Assembly: GCA_964536015.1 (NCBI GenBank)
Contig: CAZHVS010000007.1
Location: 1 to 64,000 of the forward strand
Source: CAZHVS01 sp964536015
Lineage (GTDB): Bacteria > Bacteroidota > Ignavibacteria > Ignavibacteriales > Ignavibacteriaceae
Length of the DNA: 64,000 nt
Reading direction: 5' to 3'
The first letter of the stretch is position 1; every line of letters starts with the position of its first letter. A program made the position numbers and the translations under genes. Positions 7,703 to 15,546 of the stretch are shown one piece after another. The notes beneath the pieces are model-generated. The model was not told the origin of the DNA, did not search any database, and saw only the letters and a list, made by a program, of their open reading frames with translations.

Positions 7703-9857
7703 TGTAAACTCCGGTTTTCTTCATTAAAGAAAGGATAATACTATAAGCATCAGCGCCAAGATAAATGAAATCATCAACTCCATTTTGCTTATGAGTCTCA
7801 ATTTGTTCTTTTGGATAACCAGCAAGAATTACCTGTATTGAAGAATCAGCAGCTTTAATCCCTTTAACCAAAGGAGGCACAAGGTCAGGATAAGTATCAT
7901 CGGTTGAGCATATTACTACAATCTTTGTCTTTGATTTCAATACTTCCGAAACTGCTTCTTCTGTCGATTGATATCCTTGAGGATAAATTACATCGAAACC
8001 AGCTATTTCAAAAAAGCCGCGGGAAAAATCTGCACGAGCTTTAAATTGAGCAAGTGGTCCCATTGTAGCAAGAAACACCTTTGGCTTACAGCCATTTTGT
8101 TTTTCATAACTCAATGAGGTTTCCCTTAGCTTTTCAAAATCTTCTGATAATCTGAAAATTTTTAACGCTTTGACTGAAACAGATTCATTCGTTTTTGCTC
8201 TTGAAGCTTTAACTATTTCTCCAAGTGTAGCTCCATTAAGAACAGCTTCTGTTCCCACTTCTATCATCTCATCGTCATTAGATTCAACCAGTTTACCTAA
8301 TTCTTCCAGAACTTTTTCGTTAACTTCCCGGCTACCTGAAGTTCTGAATTTTTGCAAGTACTCTGCTCTCTTTTTGTGAATCTCCTCATAGTTAATAAAA
8401 TACGATTCAAGTTTGCTTTCTTTATTATTTGCGTAGGAATTCGTTCCAACAATTACATATTTTCTTTTTGCAACGTCTTTTTTCTTTTCTTCAGATATTT
8501 TTTCTATTTCAACCTGTGGAAACCCATCAATAATTGATTTTAACATTCCACCATTTGATTGAATTTGTTGAATCAATTTCCAGGAAGCTTTTGCAACATC
8601 ATCAGTTAATTTTTCAATATAGAATGAACCTCCCGCAGGATCTATAAGTGCATTCAAATGGGACTCTTCATTAAGAATTATTTGCGTGTTTCTTGCAATT
8701 CTCCTTGAAAATTCATCAGGAGTTCTGAAAGATTCATCGAACGGATTTGTTGTAAGTGCATTTATTCCACCAATAATTGCTGAAAATGCTTCTGTCGTTG
8801 TGCGTAACATATTTACATAAGGATCAAAAATTGTTTGGTTAAACAAACCTGTCTTTGCATGAATGTACATTTGTAAAGATTCAGTCTTTCCGCCATATAA
8901 TTCAACTATTTTAGACCACAATAATCTTGCTGCTCTGAATTTTGCAACTTCCATAAAATAAAAAGGACCAACACCGAATGATAATCTTGTCTTCTGAGCA
9001 ATTGTATCAATATCAAGTCCCCGTTGTGTCAATTTTTCGATATATTCAATCAAAGTGGCTATAACAAAAGCCAGTTCCTGTACTGCACTTGCACCACTAT
9101 TATGATAAGAGATACCACTTGCACCAATAGTTCTAATAAATGGAGCATTTTTTTTCGCCCATCTTGTAACAACCGCTAATCTATCGAATGCAAATTCAAT
9201 TTCAGTAGGAAGTCTCCCTTCTCGGGCAAGATATCCTAACGGATCGGCATAAATACTGCCTTTGACTGTCTTCAAATCTATTTTCTGATTTTTCAAATAG
9301 GCATTAAATATCATCAACATCTGCACTGCAGAAAATCCACAATCCATATGAAGGGGATATTTTGTAAGATCAATATCTTTCAAAGCTCTGGTAAAACTAT
9401 TTAACCCGGAAATTGATAATCCCCCGTTTCCTACTTCACCGACTTTAGCATAATCTGCATCAAGTCCCATTTGAGTTGCTTTATCAAGAAGAATAACAAC
9501 ACTATTTTGACCTCTTGATAATTCGTGCTTTAATTGTTCATTAAAATCAATTGAATCAGCTGTTACAATTTCCTGATTAATTTCCCATTCATTGTTTATA
9601 TACATAGAAGCATTACTGCCCCGTAAAAAATTTTTAAATCCTGGCATCTCATTAATCTGAGGCAGATTGATTATATCCTGCTTTGTATAAAGTGGATTAA
9701 GATTTATTCCTTCATAAGTTTTAGTTATAAGTTTTTTATCAAATGGAACACCTTTTAAGTCTTTTTCAACAACCTTTTTCCATTCTTCAAAAGAAGGAGA
9801 ATTAAAATCATTGCCGATATTTAACTCTTTTGAAAGACTCATTTCCTCAGTGGACAT
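7692..9857 (-). CDS. mutA: Methylmalonyl-CoA mutase small subunit
   Basis: The structural partner of MutB in heterodimeric mutases. Its 721 residues align over the same architecture, with a TIM barrel followed by a B12-fold domain. The cobalamin motif is replaced: where MutB has DGHDRG this protein reads PLAQFKARADF, so it cannot ligate cobalt. This is normal for the small subunit and not a sign of decay. It is the first gene of the operon. A GGAG sequence lies 9 bases before the ATG, and the 182-base gap to the divergent tRNA must contain the operon promoter. Confidence 0.96.
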   Translation of the reverse strand: MSTEEMSLSKELNIGNDFNSPSFEEWKKVVEKDLKGVPFDKKLITKTYEGINLNPLYTKQDIINLPQINEMPGFKNFLRGSNASMYINNEWEINQEIVTADSIDFNEQLKHELSRGQNSVVILLDKATQMGLDADYAKVGEVGNGGLSISGLNSFTRALKDIDLTKYPLHMDCGFSAVQMLMIFNAYLKNQKIDLKTVKGSIYADPLGYLAREGRLPTEIEFAFDRLAVVTRWAKKNAPFIRTIGASGISYHNSGASAVQELAFVIATLIEYIEKLTQRGLDIDTIAQKTRLSFGVGPFYFMEVAKFRAARLLWSKIVELYGGKTESLQMYIHAKTGLFNQTIFDPYVNMLRTTTEAFSAIIGGINALTTNPFDESFRTPDEFSRRIARNTQIILNEESHLNALIDPAGGSFYIEKLTDDVAKASWKLIQQIQSNGGMLKSIIDGFPQVEIEKISEEKKKDVAKRKYVIVGTNSYANNKESKLESYFINYEEIHKKRAEYLQKFRTSGSREVNEKVLEELGKLVESNDDEMIEVGTEAVLNGATLGEIVKASRAKTNESVSVKALKIFRLSEDFEKLRETSLSYEKQNGCKPKVFLATMGPLAQFKARADFSRGFFEIAGFDVIYPQGYQSTEEAVSEVLKSKTKIVVICSTDDTYPDLVPPLVKGIKAADSSIQVILAGYPKEQIETHKQNGVDDFIYLGADAYSIILSLMKKTGVYNEQ

Positions 9858-9987
9858 TATTTTTCTCCGAAAAAAATTAATTATTATGTGTAAAAATAGT
9901 AATTATTTTTCTTGGTGTTAGTGTAATTCTTTTTACTAAAGGTTTTTTATCCATTTAAATTTGCCAGAAAAATAATTTGGCTTAATG

Positions 9988-10018
9988 TTGACAAATCCAA
10001 TCTGATTTGTTAAGTTTA
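9988..10018 (+). promoter_or_regulatory. Putative promoter of tRNA-Asn
   Basis: TTGACA at 9988-9993 is followed, 20 bases after its TTG, by TAAGTTTA at 10011-10018. The second element is one mismatch from the Bacteroidetes -7 consensus TAnnTTTG, and the spacing suits that promoter type. The predicted transcription start falls about 15 bases before the tRNA. Confidence 0.45.
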
Positions 10019-10039
10019 CGCACCAATTTTAAAATATCT

Positions 10040-10111
10040 TCCGCGATAGCTCAATGGTGGAGCATTCGGCTGTTAACCGAAGGGTTGCAAGTTCGAGTCT
10101 TGCTCGCGGAG
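10040..10111 (+). tRNA. tRNA-Asn (GTT)
   Basis: A full cloverleaf folds by hand: acceptor TCCGCGA/TCGCGGA, D stem GCTC/GAGC, anticodon stem TTCGG/CCGAA with loop CTGTTAA, T arm GCAAG-TTCGAGT-CTTGC, discriminator G at 10111. The anticodon GTT (10072-10074) reads Asn codons, and a G discriminator suits tRNA-Asn. The 3' CCA is not encoded. A strong terminator follows 12 bases later. Confidence 0.97.
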
Positions 10112-10123
10112 CTAACATTTATT

Positions 10124-10152
10124 AACCTCAGATTTTTCTGAGGTTTTTTATT
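10124..10152 (+). terminator. Rho-independent terminator of tRNA-Asn
   Basis: A perfect 8-bp stem (AACCTCAG at 10124-10131, CTGAGGTT at 10138-10145) with a 6-base loop is followed by a T-rich run to 10152. The next ATG is only two bases beyond this run. Confidence 0.92.
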
Positions 10153-10153
10153 T

Positions 10154-10387
10154 ATGTACTTTGTCTACGTTTTATATTCTAAAACTTTCAACAAGATCTA
10201 TCTCGGACAAACTCTCGATTTATCCCGAAGATTTATTGAACACAACAACATGCTTCTATCCAAGTACACAAAAAGATATGTTCCCAGGGGAGTGATTTAC
10301 ACTGAAGAATTTCTCTCTCGAAGTGATGCAATAAAAAGAGAAAAGCAACTAAAAAGTCAAGAAGGAATTGAGTTCCTTCTTTTTTAA
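10154..10387 (+). CDS. GIY-YIG nuclease domain protein (small, UPF0213-like)
   Basis: A 77-residue single-domain GIY-YIG protein of the short, stand-alone type that is common and uncharacterised in bacteria. The opening FVYVLYS and KIYLGQT correspond to the two halves of the GIY-YIG motif. Arg and His in SRRFIEHN and the Glu in AIKREKQLKS match the catalytic positions. The protein ends soon after KSQEGIEFLLF, about where short family members stop. The ATG begins two bases after the T run of the tRNA terminator, with no Shine-Dalgarno sequence of its own. Expression may be low, leaderless or by terminator readthrough. Function unknown. Confidence 0.8.
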   Translation: MYFVYVLYSKTFNKIYLGQTLDLSRRFIEHNNMLLSKYTKRYVPRGVIYTEEFLSRSDAIKREKQLKSQEGIEFLLF

Positions 10388-10449
10388 TTCGTTAAAATTT
10401 ATTACCAGCTAATACTTAATTTCACTACAAAACAGACAATCATTTTTAT

Positions 10450-10457
10450 TATATTTG
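10450..10457 (+). promoter_or_regulatory. Bacteroidetes-type -7 element upstream of yebC
   Basis: TATATTTG matches TAnnTTTG exactly and lies 36 bases before the yebC ATG. No clear TTG element is seen 20 bases upstream. The same TTATATTTGCA string occurs before tRNA-Ser at 57388. Confidence 0.5.
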
Positions 10458-10492
10458 CAACAAAAAAATTTCCAAAAAAAAGATAATATACT

Positions 10493-11203
10493 ATGGGCAG
10501 AATATTCGAGACCAGAAAGCATAAAATGTTTGCAAGATTTGCAAAAATGTCTAAAGCGTTCAATCGTGTTAGAAAAGAAATTGAAATAGCTGTAAAAGCC
10601 GGCGGACCAGATCAAAAAACAAACTCTAAACTCAGGTTGGCAATACAAAATGCAAAAAGTGTAAATATGCCTAAAGATAGAATTGAAGCTGCGATCAAAC
10701 GTGCTTCCTCTAAAGATACGACCGGTTACCAGGAAATTGTTTATGAAGGATATGCTCCTCATGGTATTGCAGTTATGATAGAATGTGCAACTGATAATCC
10801 AACGAGAACAGTTGCAAGTATTAGGCATCTTTTCCGAAAACATGAAGGAACTCTTGGGAATCCCGGAAGCATTGCTTTTATGTTTGAACATAAAGCTTTA
10901 CTAAAAATTGAGAGAACAAAAATTGAAGATATTGAAGCTTTTGAACTTGAAATGATTGATCATGGTCTTGATGAATTGATTGCTGAGGAAGATTTTTGCT
11001 ATATCTATACGACATTCGAAAATTTTGGCTCAATGCAAAAAGCACTTGAAGAAAAAGGAATAGAAGTAACAAGCTCAGAATTTCAATACATTCCTCATAA
11101 TTATAAAGAATTAAACGAAGAACAACAAAAAGAAGTAAATGCTTTACTGGAAGTTTTAGAAGACGATGATGATGTTCAATCGGTTTATCATAATATGCAA
11201 TAA
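10493..11203 (+). CDS. YebC/PmpR (TACO1) family protein
   Basis: A 236-residue member of the YebC/TACO1 family. Members are annotated as transcriptional regulators, and several act on the ribosome to ease translation of difficult sequences such as polyproline. Recognisable stretches are MGRIFETRKHKMFARFAKMSKAF at the N terminus, TNSKLRLAIQNAKSVNMPKD and YEGYAPHGIA, with the acidic C-terminal EDDDDVQSVYHNM. It is full length. The gene appears monocistronic, and a cobalamin riboswitch begins about 80 bases after its stop. Confidence 0.95.
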   Translation: MGRIFETRKHKMFARFAKMSKAFNRVRKEIEIAVKAGGPDQKTNSKLRLAIQNAKSVNMPKDRIEAAIKRASSKDTTGYQEIVYEGYAPHGIAVMIECATDNPTRTVASIRHLFRKHEGTLGNPGSIAFMFEHKALLKIERTKIEDIEAFELEMIDHGLDELIAEEDFCYIYTTFENFGSMQKALEEKGIEVTSSEFQYIPHNYKELNEEQQKEVNALLEVLEDDDDVQSVYHNMQ

Positions 11204-11212
11204 ACACTTTAT

Positions 11213-11238
11213 TGGAATTTATTTTAAAGTTTTATAAT
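11213..11238 (+). promoter_or_regulatory. Possible promoter of the B12 operon
   Basis: TTGGAA at 11213 and TATAAT at 11233-11238 lie upstream of the riboswitch. Spacing between the TTG and the TATAAT is 17 bases, short for either standard layout, so this is tentative. It is the best candidate between the yebC stop and the aptamer. Confidence 0.35.
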
Positions 11239-11277
11239 TTTTAATAGCAGATGTAAAATATCTGAGTGTTCTAACTT

Positions 11278-11480
11278 TACGGTGTCCCGACTTGTCGGGA
11301 AGAATAGGGAAACCGGTGTAAATCCGGTGCTGACGCGCAACTGTAAACCCGGGCGTAATTACGTTTTTGTTTTGTATTAAAAAAGTCACTGTTCAGATGA
11401 ATGGGAAGACAATACAAAACCGGGAAGCCAGGAGACCTGCCGTAAATCATAATCAAAGACCTTCGCGGGAAAGGTAAGAT
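11278..11480 (+). ncRNA. Cobalamin (AdoCbl-type) riboswitch
   Basis: Class hallmarks are visible in order: the upstream GGTG stem, GGGAAACCGGTGTAAATCCGG (11308-11328), the core CGCAACTGTAAA (11336-11347), a variable peripheral arm, and the B12 box GCCAGGAGACCTGCC (11427-11441). The following hairpin ACCTT(N7)AAGGT (about 11459-11475) may be part of the expression platform. It lies 80 bases upstream of the TonB receptor start with no obvious U-tract terminator, so control is probably translational. It should repress the downstream uptake genes when cobalamin is plentiful. Confidence 0.93.
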
Positions 11481-11561
11481 TGACGATTGTCTCCCTGATC
11501 TTTTCGTTTTATCTCAACTTTTTTTTGCGAAGTTACTTAAAATTTTTTTGGAGTAACTTCA

Positions 11562-13499
11562 TTGTTAAAAAGAAATTGTTTTTCACTTTACTTAGTGTTT
11601 TTTCTTTCTCAAGTCTTACTGCAAGGACAAGAAAAAGATTCATTAAAAACGTACACTCTAAATAATGTAATAATTACAGCAAATAAGTTTGAAGCTGATA
11701 TAAGAGAAACTTCAACCAAGGTTGAATTAATCAATCTTGACAAAATTTCTGGTACAAACGGAAATAGACTTCCAGATATTTTAAAAACATCGAGCTCTGT
11801 TTTTATTAAATCTTATGGATTAACGCCTTCTCTACAAACAGTCTCTTTAAATGGATTAGGTGCCGAACATACATTAATTCTGATTGACGGAATCAAAATT
11901 AATTCAATTCAAAACGGACAGGCTGATCTTTCACTTATTCCCAAAGATAATATTCACCACATCGAAATTATTAACAATGGAGGAAGTTCAATTTATGGAA
12001 GTGAAGCTATTGGCGGGGTTATCAATATTATCACAAAAAATAGTTCCCCTTCCACTGCAATTAAAAATTTTGACCTTGTAAGTAGTCTTTCTGCTGGAAG
12101 TTTTAACACATATAAATATTCTTTATCTATTACTCAAGCAATAAAAAATTTTTCTGGTAATATTTTTTTTAACAAAGAAAATTCGTGTGGGAATTACAAT
12201 TATCTTTTTGATAATGGTTTAGCTATAGAAAAAAAAGAAAGAAAGAACTCAGCTTATAAAATTTTTGATTTGGGTATTAATACTAATAGTTTTTTTGATT
12301 CATTAAATATTATTAAAATTTATTCTACATATTCATACCAGGACAAAGAAGTCCCCGGAATTGAAACCGGAACACCATCACCAAACACTAAACAAAAAGA
12401 TAGAAATTGGAATAACACTATCTCCTATACAAATAAAATCTCAACATCAAAAGAATTCAATGCGTCATTCAACTTCCAGAATAATCTTATGAATTATTCG
12501 GTCGAGTCAAAACAAAATAGTTTTTACAAAAATATAACTTACTTTGTCTCGCCCGAGCTTAAGTGGCTGTCCGAAAATCATAACATTGTAACTGGATATT
12601 CATTTCGCTATAGTAGTCTGAATAGTAATGAAGTTGAGGAAATCGCAATTAGAAACGAACACGCAATATTTATTTCTTCAGGTATTTTTCTTCATGAAGG
12701 TATAAAGGTATTTCCATCAGCAAGAGTTGATTACTTATCTGATATTAAAAAAAGTGTTTTAACTTATAATCTAGGTTTTAATTTTCAACCAATAGAAGGA
12801 ATTAATTTTAATATCAAAGTAAATGCAGGAAAAAATTTCAGAGCCCCGACGTTTAATGATTTGTTCTGGAAACAATCTGGTAATAAAAATTTAAAACAGG
12901 AGAATTCATTCAATATAGAAACCGGATTTATTTTCATAACAAATTCCCCGCTTAATTTTCAATTTGAGTTCACTTACTTGAATATTTCAGCAAAAGACAA
13001 AATTGTTTGGACTCCGCAAAGAAATTTATTATGGAAGCCGATGAACATTTCATCATCAATTTCTAATAACTATATGGTAACCCTTGCTATCAAGAAAAGT
13101 TTTACCGATAAAATGTTAATTAAATTTGAATCAGGAGTAAATTTTGTAAACTCAAAGAAAACAAGTGCTGCGTTTATGGATGATCCAACAAAAGACAAAT
13201 ATATTCCTTTTTTGCCGCTTCAATCAATAAAACTTTCTTTTTCTTTTGAATATGATTTTGCCGGTGTCAATTTTTATTTTAACCACACCGGAAAACGTTT
13301 TGGTGATTTTGAAAATACAAACACCTTGAAATGCTTTAACACCCTTGATGGTAATGTATTTATTAAATTTAATACTGCTAGTATTTCCCCTCTAATTAAA
13401 TTTGAAATAAATAATATAACAAACACAAATTATGAAACTGTTTCGGGTTACCCGATGCCCTTACGAAATTTTCTGTTCACTATTTTGATAAACATTTAA
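11562..13499 (+). CDS. TonB-dependent outer-membrane receptor, BtuB-like
   Basis: A 645-residue TonB-dependent receptor with a signal peptide (about 1-20) and a plug domain (about 35-150, with LILIDGIKIN and GSEAIGGVINIITK). A 22-stranded type barrel follows, ending in an aromatic/hydrophobic strand. Control by the cobalamin riboswitch makes vitamin B12 or a related corrinoid the most likely substrate. The start is TTG at 11562, preceded by GGAG 8 bases upstream; no in-frame ATG precedes the signal peptide. The stop is 12 bases before the propeller gene. Specificity is inferred from context, as the protein alone does not prove corrinoid binding. Confidence 0.88.
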   Translation: MLKRNCFSLYLVFFLSQVLLQGQEKDSLKTYTLNNVIITANKFEADIRETSTKVELINLDKISGTNGNRLPDILKTSSSVFIKSYGLTPSLQTVSLNGLGAEHTLILIDGIKINSIQNGQADLSLIPKDNIHHIEIINNGGSSIYGSEAIGGVINIITKNSSPSTAIKNFDLVSSLSAGSFNTYKYSLSITQAIKNFSGNIFFNKENSCGNYNYLFDNGLAIEKKERKNSAYKIFDLGINTNSFFDSLNIIKIYSTYSYQDKEVPGIETGTPSPNTKQKDRNWNNTISYTNKISTSKEFNASFNFQNNLMNYSVESKQNSFYKNITYFVSPELKWLSENHNIVTGYSFRYSSLNSNEVEEIAIRNEHAIFISSGIFLHEGIKVFPSARVDYLSDIKKSVLTYNLGFNFQPIEGINFNIKVNAGKNFRAPTFNDLFWKQSGNKNLKQENSFNIETGFIFITNSPLNFQFEFTYLNISAKDKIVWTPQRNLLWKPMNISSSISNNYMVTLAIKKSFTDKMLIKFESGVNFVNSKKTSAAFMDDPTKDKYIPFLPLQSIKLSFSFEYDFAGVNFYFNHTGKRFGDFENTNTLKCFNTLDGNVFIKFNTASISPLIKFEINNITNTNYETVSGYPMPLRNFLFTILINI

Positions 13500-13511
13500 G
13501 GGAAAAATTAA

Positions 13512-14831
13512 ATGAAAAAACAAGCTATACTTTATTTAGTTTTAATTTATTCAATCATTGCTTATCCTCAACAACTAAGCAAAGTTTATATACTATCTGA
13601 AGGAGGATTTAGTCCGGGTTCATCAAAACTTTCATTATTAGATGTTCAATCAGGAAATTTTACTCAAAGTATTTTTTCCCCAGGAAATTTGGGCTTATAT
13701 CCCGATGGACTACTTTATGAAAATGGAAATGTTTATGTGACCGAACAAGGAAGTTATGGCAGCAGTGGAAAAATTTATAAACTTGATACACTTGGACAAG
13801 TTATATCTTCAAAAGTTGTTGGAACAAATCCATACTCTTTAGCAATTGGAAGTGGTAAAATATATTTAACAAACGGAACAGCAAGTAATGTTACAGTATT
13901 GAATGTTTCCGATTTTTCATTTGTAAAAAATATTTCTGTTGGTGTTTTTCCACAAGAAATTATTTCTTTTAATAATAAAATTTTCGTTGCAAATACAAGT
14001 TTATGGGGTGGCAGTTTAGATTCAACTATTTCTGTAATAGACACTCAAACAGATTCTGTTATTGCTAAAATTATAGTAAAAAAAGATCCGTCTTCGTTTG
14101 CAATATCTGCTGATAGCTTTTTATTAGTTGGTTGTCCCGGCGAGGCAAATAAAGGAATAATCTATAAAATAAATCCTTTAACTTATAGCATTGTCGATTC
14201 CTTCTTGATACCGGTTTATGGTTTTGACAAAGATATCGCAGTTGATAAAAACAGCAGCAATATCTACTTTATTGGATATACAAATGATATAATTAAATAT
14301 AATACAATTACAAGAAATTCATCAGTTGTCTTTTCTTCAATCTATCCAAACAATTATTATTATGGATATAATTATGATTACACCAACAAAAAACATTATA
14401 TGCTTGATGCAAAAAATTTCACTGTAAATGGTAATTTGGTTATTATTGATAGCTCTAATACAGTGATGAATAATTTCCAAACAGGTATTGCTCCAAGACG
14501 AGTTGTTTTAAAGTATAACAATTATCCATCTGCTGTTAAGCAAAATAACATGATTAATAATTTCATCTTAAACCAAAATTATCCAAACCCATTTAATCCT
14601 GAAACTAAAATATGCTGGCAAACTCCAATAGAAGGATGGAATACTCTGATAGTTTATGACCTGCTTGGAAGAGAAATTGCCAGGCTGCTTGATGAATATA
14701 AACCTGCAGGAAATTATTCAACTATTTTTAATATGAGTAACTTTGGCAGCGGCATATACATTTATCAATTAACTTTTAATGACGGAAAAACTATTCGAAA
14801 GTTTTCCAATAAAATGACTTTATTAAAGTAA
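13512..14831 (+). CDS. Secreted YncE-like beta-propeller with T9SS sorting domain
   Basis: A 439-residue secreted protein. A signal peptide (about 1-20, no lipobox) is followed by about 320 residues of repeating beta-propeller blades of YncE/DUF5074 type, such as NPYSLAIGSGKIYLTNG and SFAISADSFLLVGCPGE. A C-terminal type IX secretion domain starts near residue 350 (NYPNPFNPETKI) and ends FSNKMTLLK. It lies 12 bases after the BtuB-like receptor, under the same riboswitch. In Bacteroides the surface lipoprotein BtuG is a propeller that captures B12 for BtuB; this could be its functional counterpart, anchored by T9SS instead of lipid. That role is inference from context and fold. Confidence 0.82.
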   Translation: MKKQAILYLVLIYSIIAYPQQLSKVYILSEGGFSPGSSKLSLLDVQSGNFTQSIFSPGNLGLYPDGLLYENGNVYVTEQGSYGSSGKIYKLDTLGQVISSKVVGTNPYSLAIGSGKIYLTNGTASNVTVLNVSDFSFVKNISVGVFPQEIISFNNKIFVANTSLWGGSLDSTISVIDTQTDSVIAKIIVKKDPSSFAISADSFLLVGCPGEANKGIIYKINPLTYSIVDSFLIPVYGFDKDIAVDKNSSNIYFIGYTNDIIKYNTITRNSSVVFSSIYPNNYYYGYNYDYTNKKHYMLDAKNFTVNGNLVIIDSSNTVMNNFQTGIAPRRVVLKYNNYPSAVKQNNMINNFILNQNYPNPFNPETKICWQTPIEGWNTLIVYDLLGREIARLLDEYKPAGNYSTIFNMSNFGSGIYIYQLTFNDGKTIRKFSNKMTLLK

Positions 14832-14978
14832 AACTTACAACAAACGCAAAACAGATTACTAAATAAAATCATTATAAACCAATAACAAAAACTTATAATT
14901 TTTTTATAAAAAACTAATTATTAAATTTCAACTAATTAAATAAACATTTAAGAAACCTTTGTTTAAGGAAGTATAAAT

Positions 14979-15500
14979 ATGAAAGAAAAATTCACATCAA
15001 ATAAATTTTTATTTTTAAGTGGACTTGTGTTACTAGCTTCTGCAACCAGATTAATTCCACATCCTCCTAATTTTGCACCTATTTCTGCAATGGCATTGCT
15101 GGGAGGAGCATATTTTACAAATAAAAAATTTGCATTTATTGTCCCATTTGTTGCAATGTTTTTAACGGATTTAATTCTTGGGTTCCACAACACAATGTGG
15201 GCAGTTTACGTAAGTTTTGCTGTCACTGTTCTAATTGGAATGTCACTGAAAAAGAAAAAAGTTCTAAACATAACTTTAGCTTCTGTATCATCTTCTGTAT
15301 TGTTTTTCGTACTCACAAATTTTGCATTCTGGACAACTGGTTTGATGTATTCAACCGACTTAAAAGGATTAACACAATGCTATGTGGCTGCAATTCCTTT
15401 TTTCCAGAATTCATTAATTGGAGATTTAACATACACTGCATTGATGTTTGGAGCTTTCGAAGCAGCCCGTATAAAATTACCAAAACTTGTTCAGGCTTAA
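14979..15500 (+). CDS. DUF6580-like multi-pass membrane protein, candidate B12 permease
   Basis: A 173-residue membrane protein with five or six hydrophobic segments. The signature TRLIPHPPNFAPISAMALLGG (residues 23-43) recalls the DUF6580 family and S components of ECF transporters. A conserved-looking TDLILGFHN and a single Cys134 are present. It ends the riboswitch-controlled operon: no terminator separates it from the propeller gene (147-base gap), while a strong one follows it. No BtuC, BtuD, BtuF or ECF A/T components occur in the window. It may import cobalamin alone or with an ECF module encoded elsewhere. The family name is from memory and the function is inferred. Confidence 0.7.
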   Translation: MKEKFTSNKFLFLSGLVLLASATRLIPHPPNFAPISAMALLGGAYFTNKKFAFIVPFVAMFLTDLILGFHNTMWAVYVSFAVTVLIGMSLKKKKVLNITLASVSSSVLFFVLTNFAFWTTGLMYSTDLKGLTQCYVAAIPFFQNSLIGDLTYTALMFGAFEAARIKLPKLVQA

Positions 15501-15509
15501 TTAATTTTG

Positions 15510-15543
15510 GGCGAAGTGAATTACAACTTCGCCTTTTATTTTC
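15510..15543 (+). terminator. Rho-independent terminator of the B12 operon
   Basis: The stem GGCGAAGT (15510-15517) / ACTTCGCC (15526-15533) with an 8-base loop is followed by TTTTATTTTC. It comes 10 bases after the DUF6580-like stop and sets the downstream border of the riboswitch operon. The HAD gene ATG follows within 4 bases. Confidence 0.9.
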
Positions 15544-15546
15544 TTA

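Noticed and set aside
7692..9857. Loss of the cobalamin DxHxxG motif in the second mutase gene
   Set aside because: The small subunit of heterodimeric mutases normally lacks it; the intact motif is in the adjacent large subunit, so this is not a broken gene.
10409..11207. Minus-strand reading frames across yebC
   Set aside because: They are antisense shadows of a well-conserved gene, with Cys/Phe/His-rich composition unlike real proteins of this genome.
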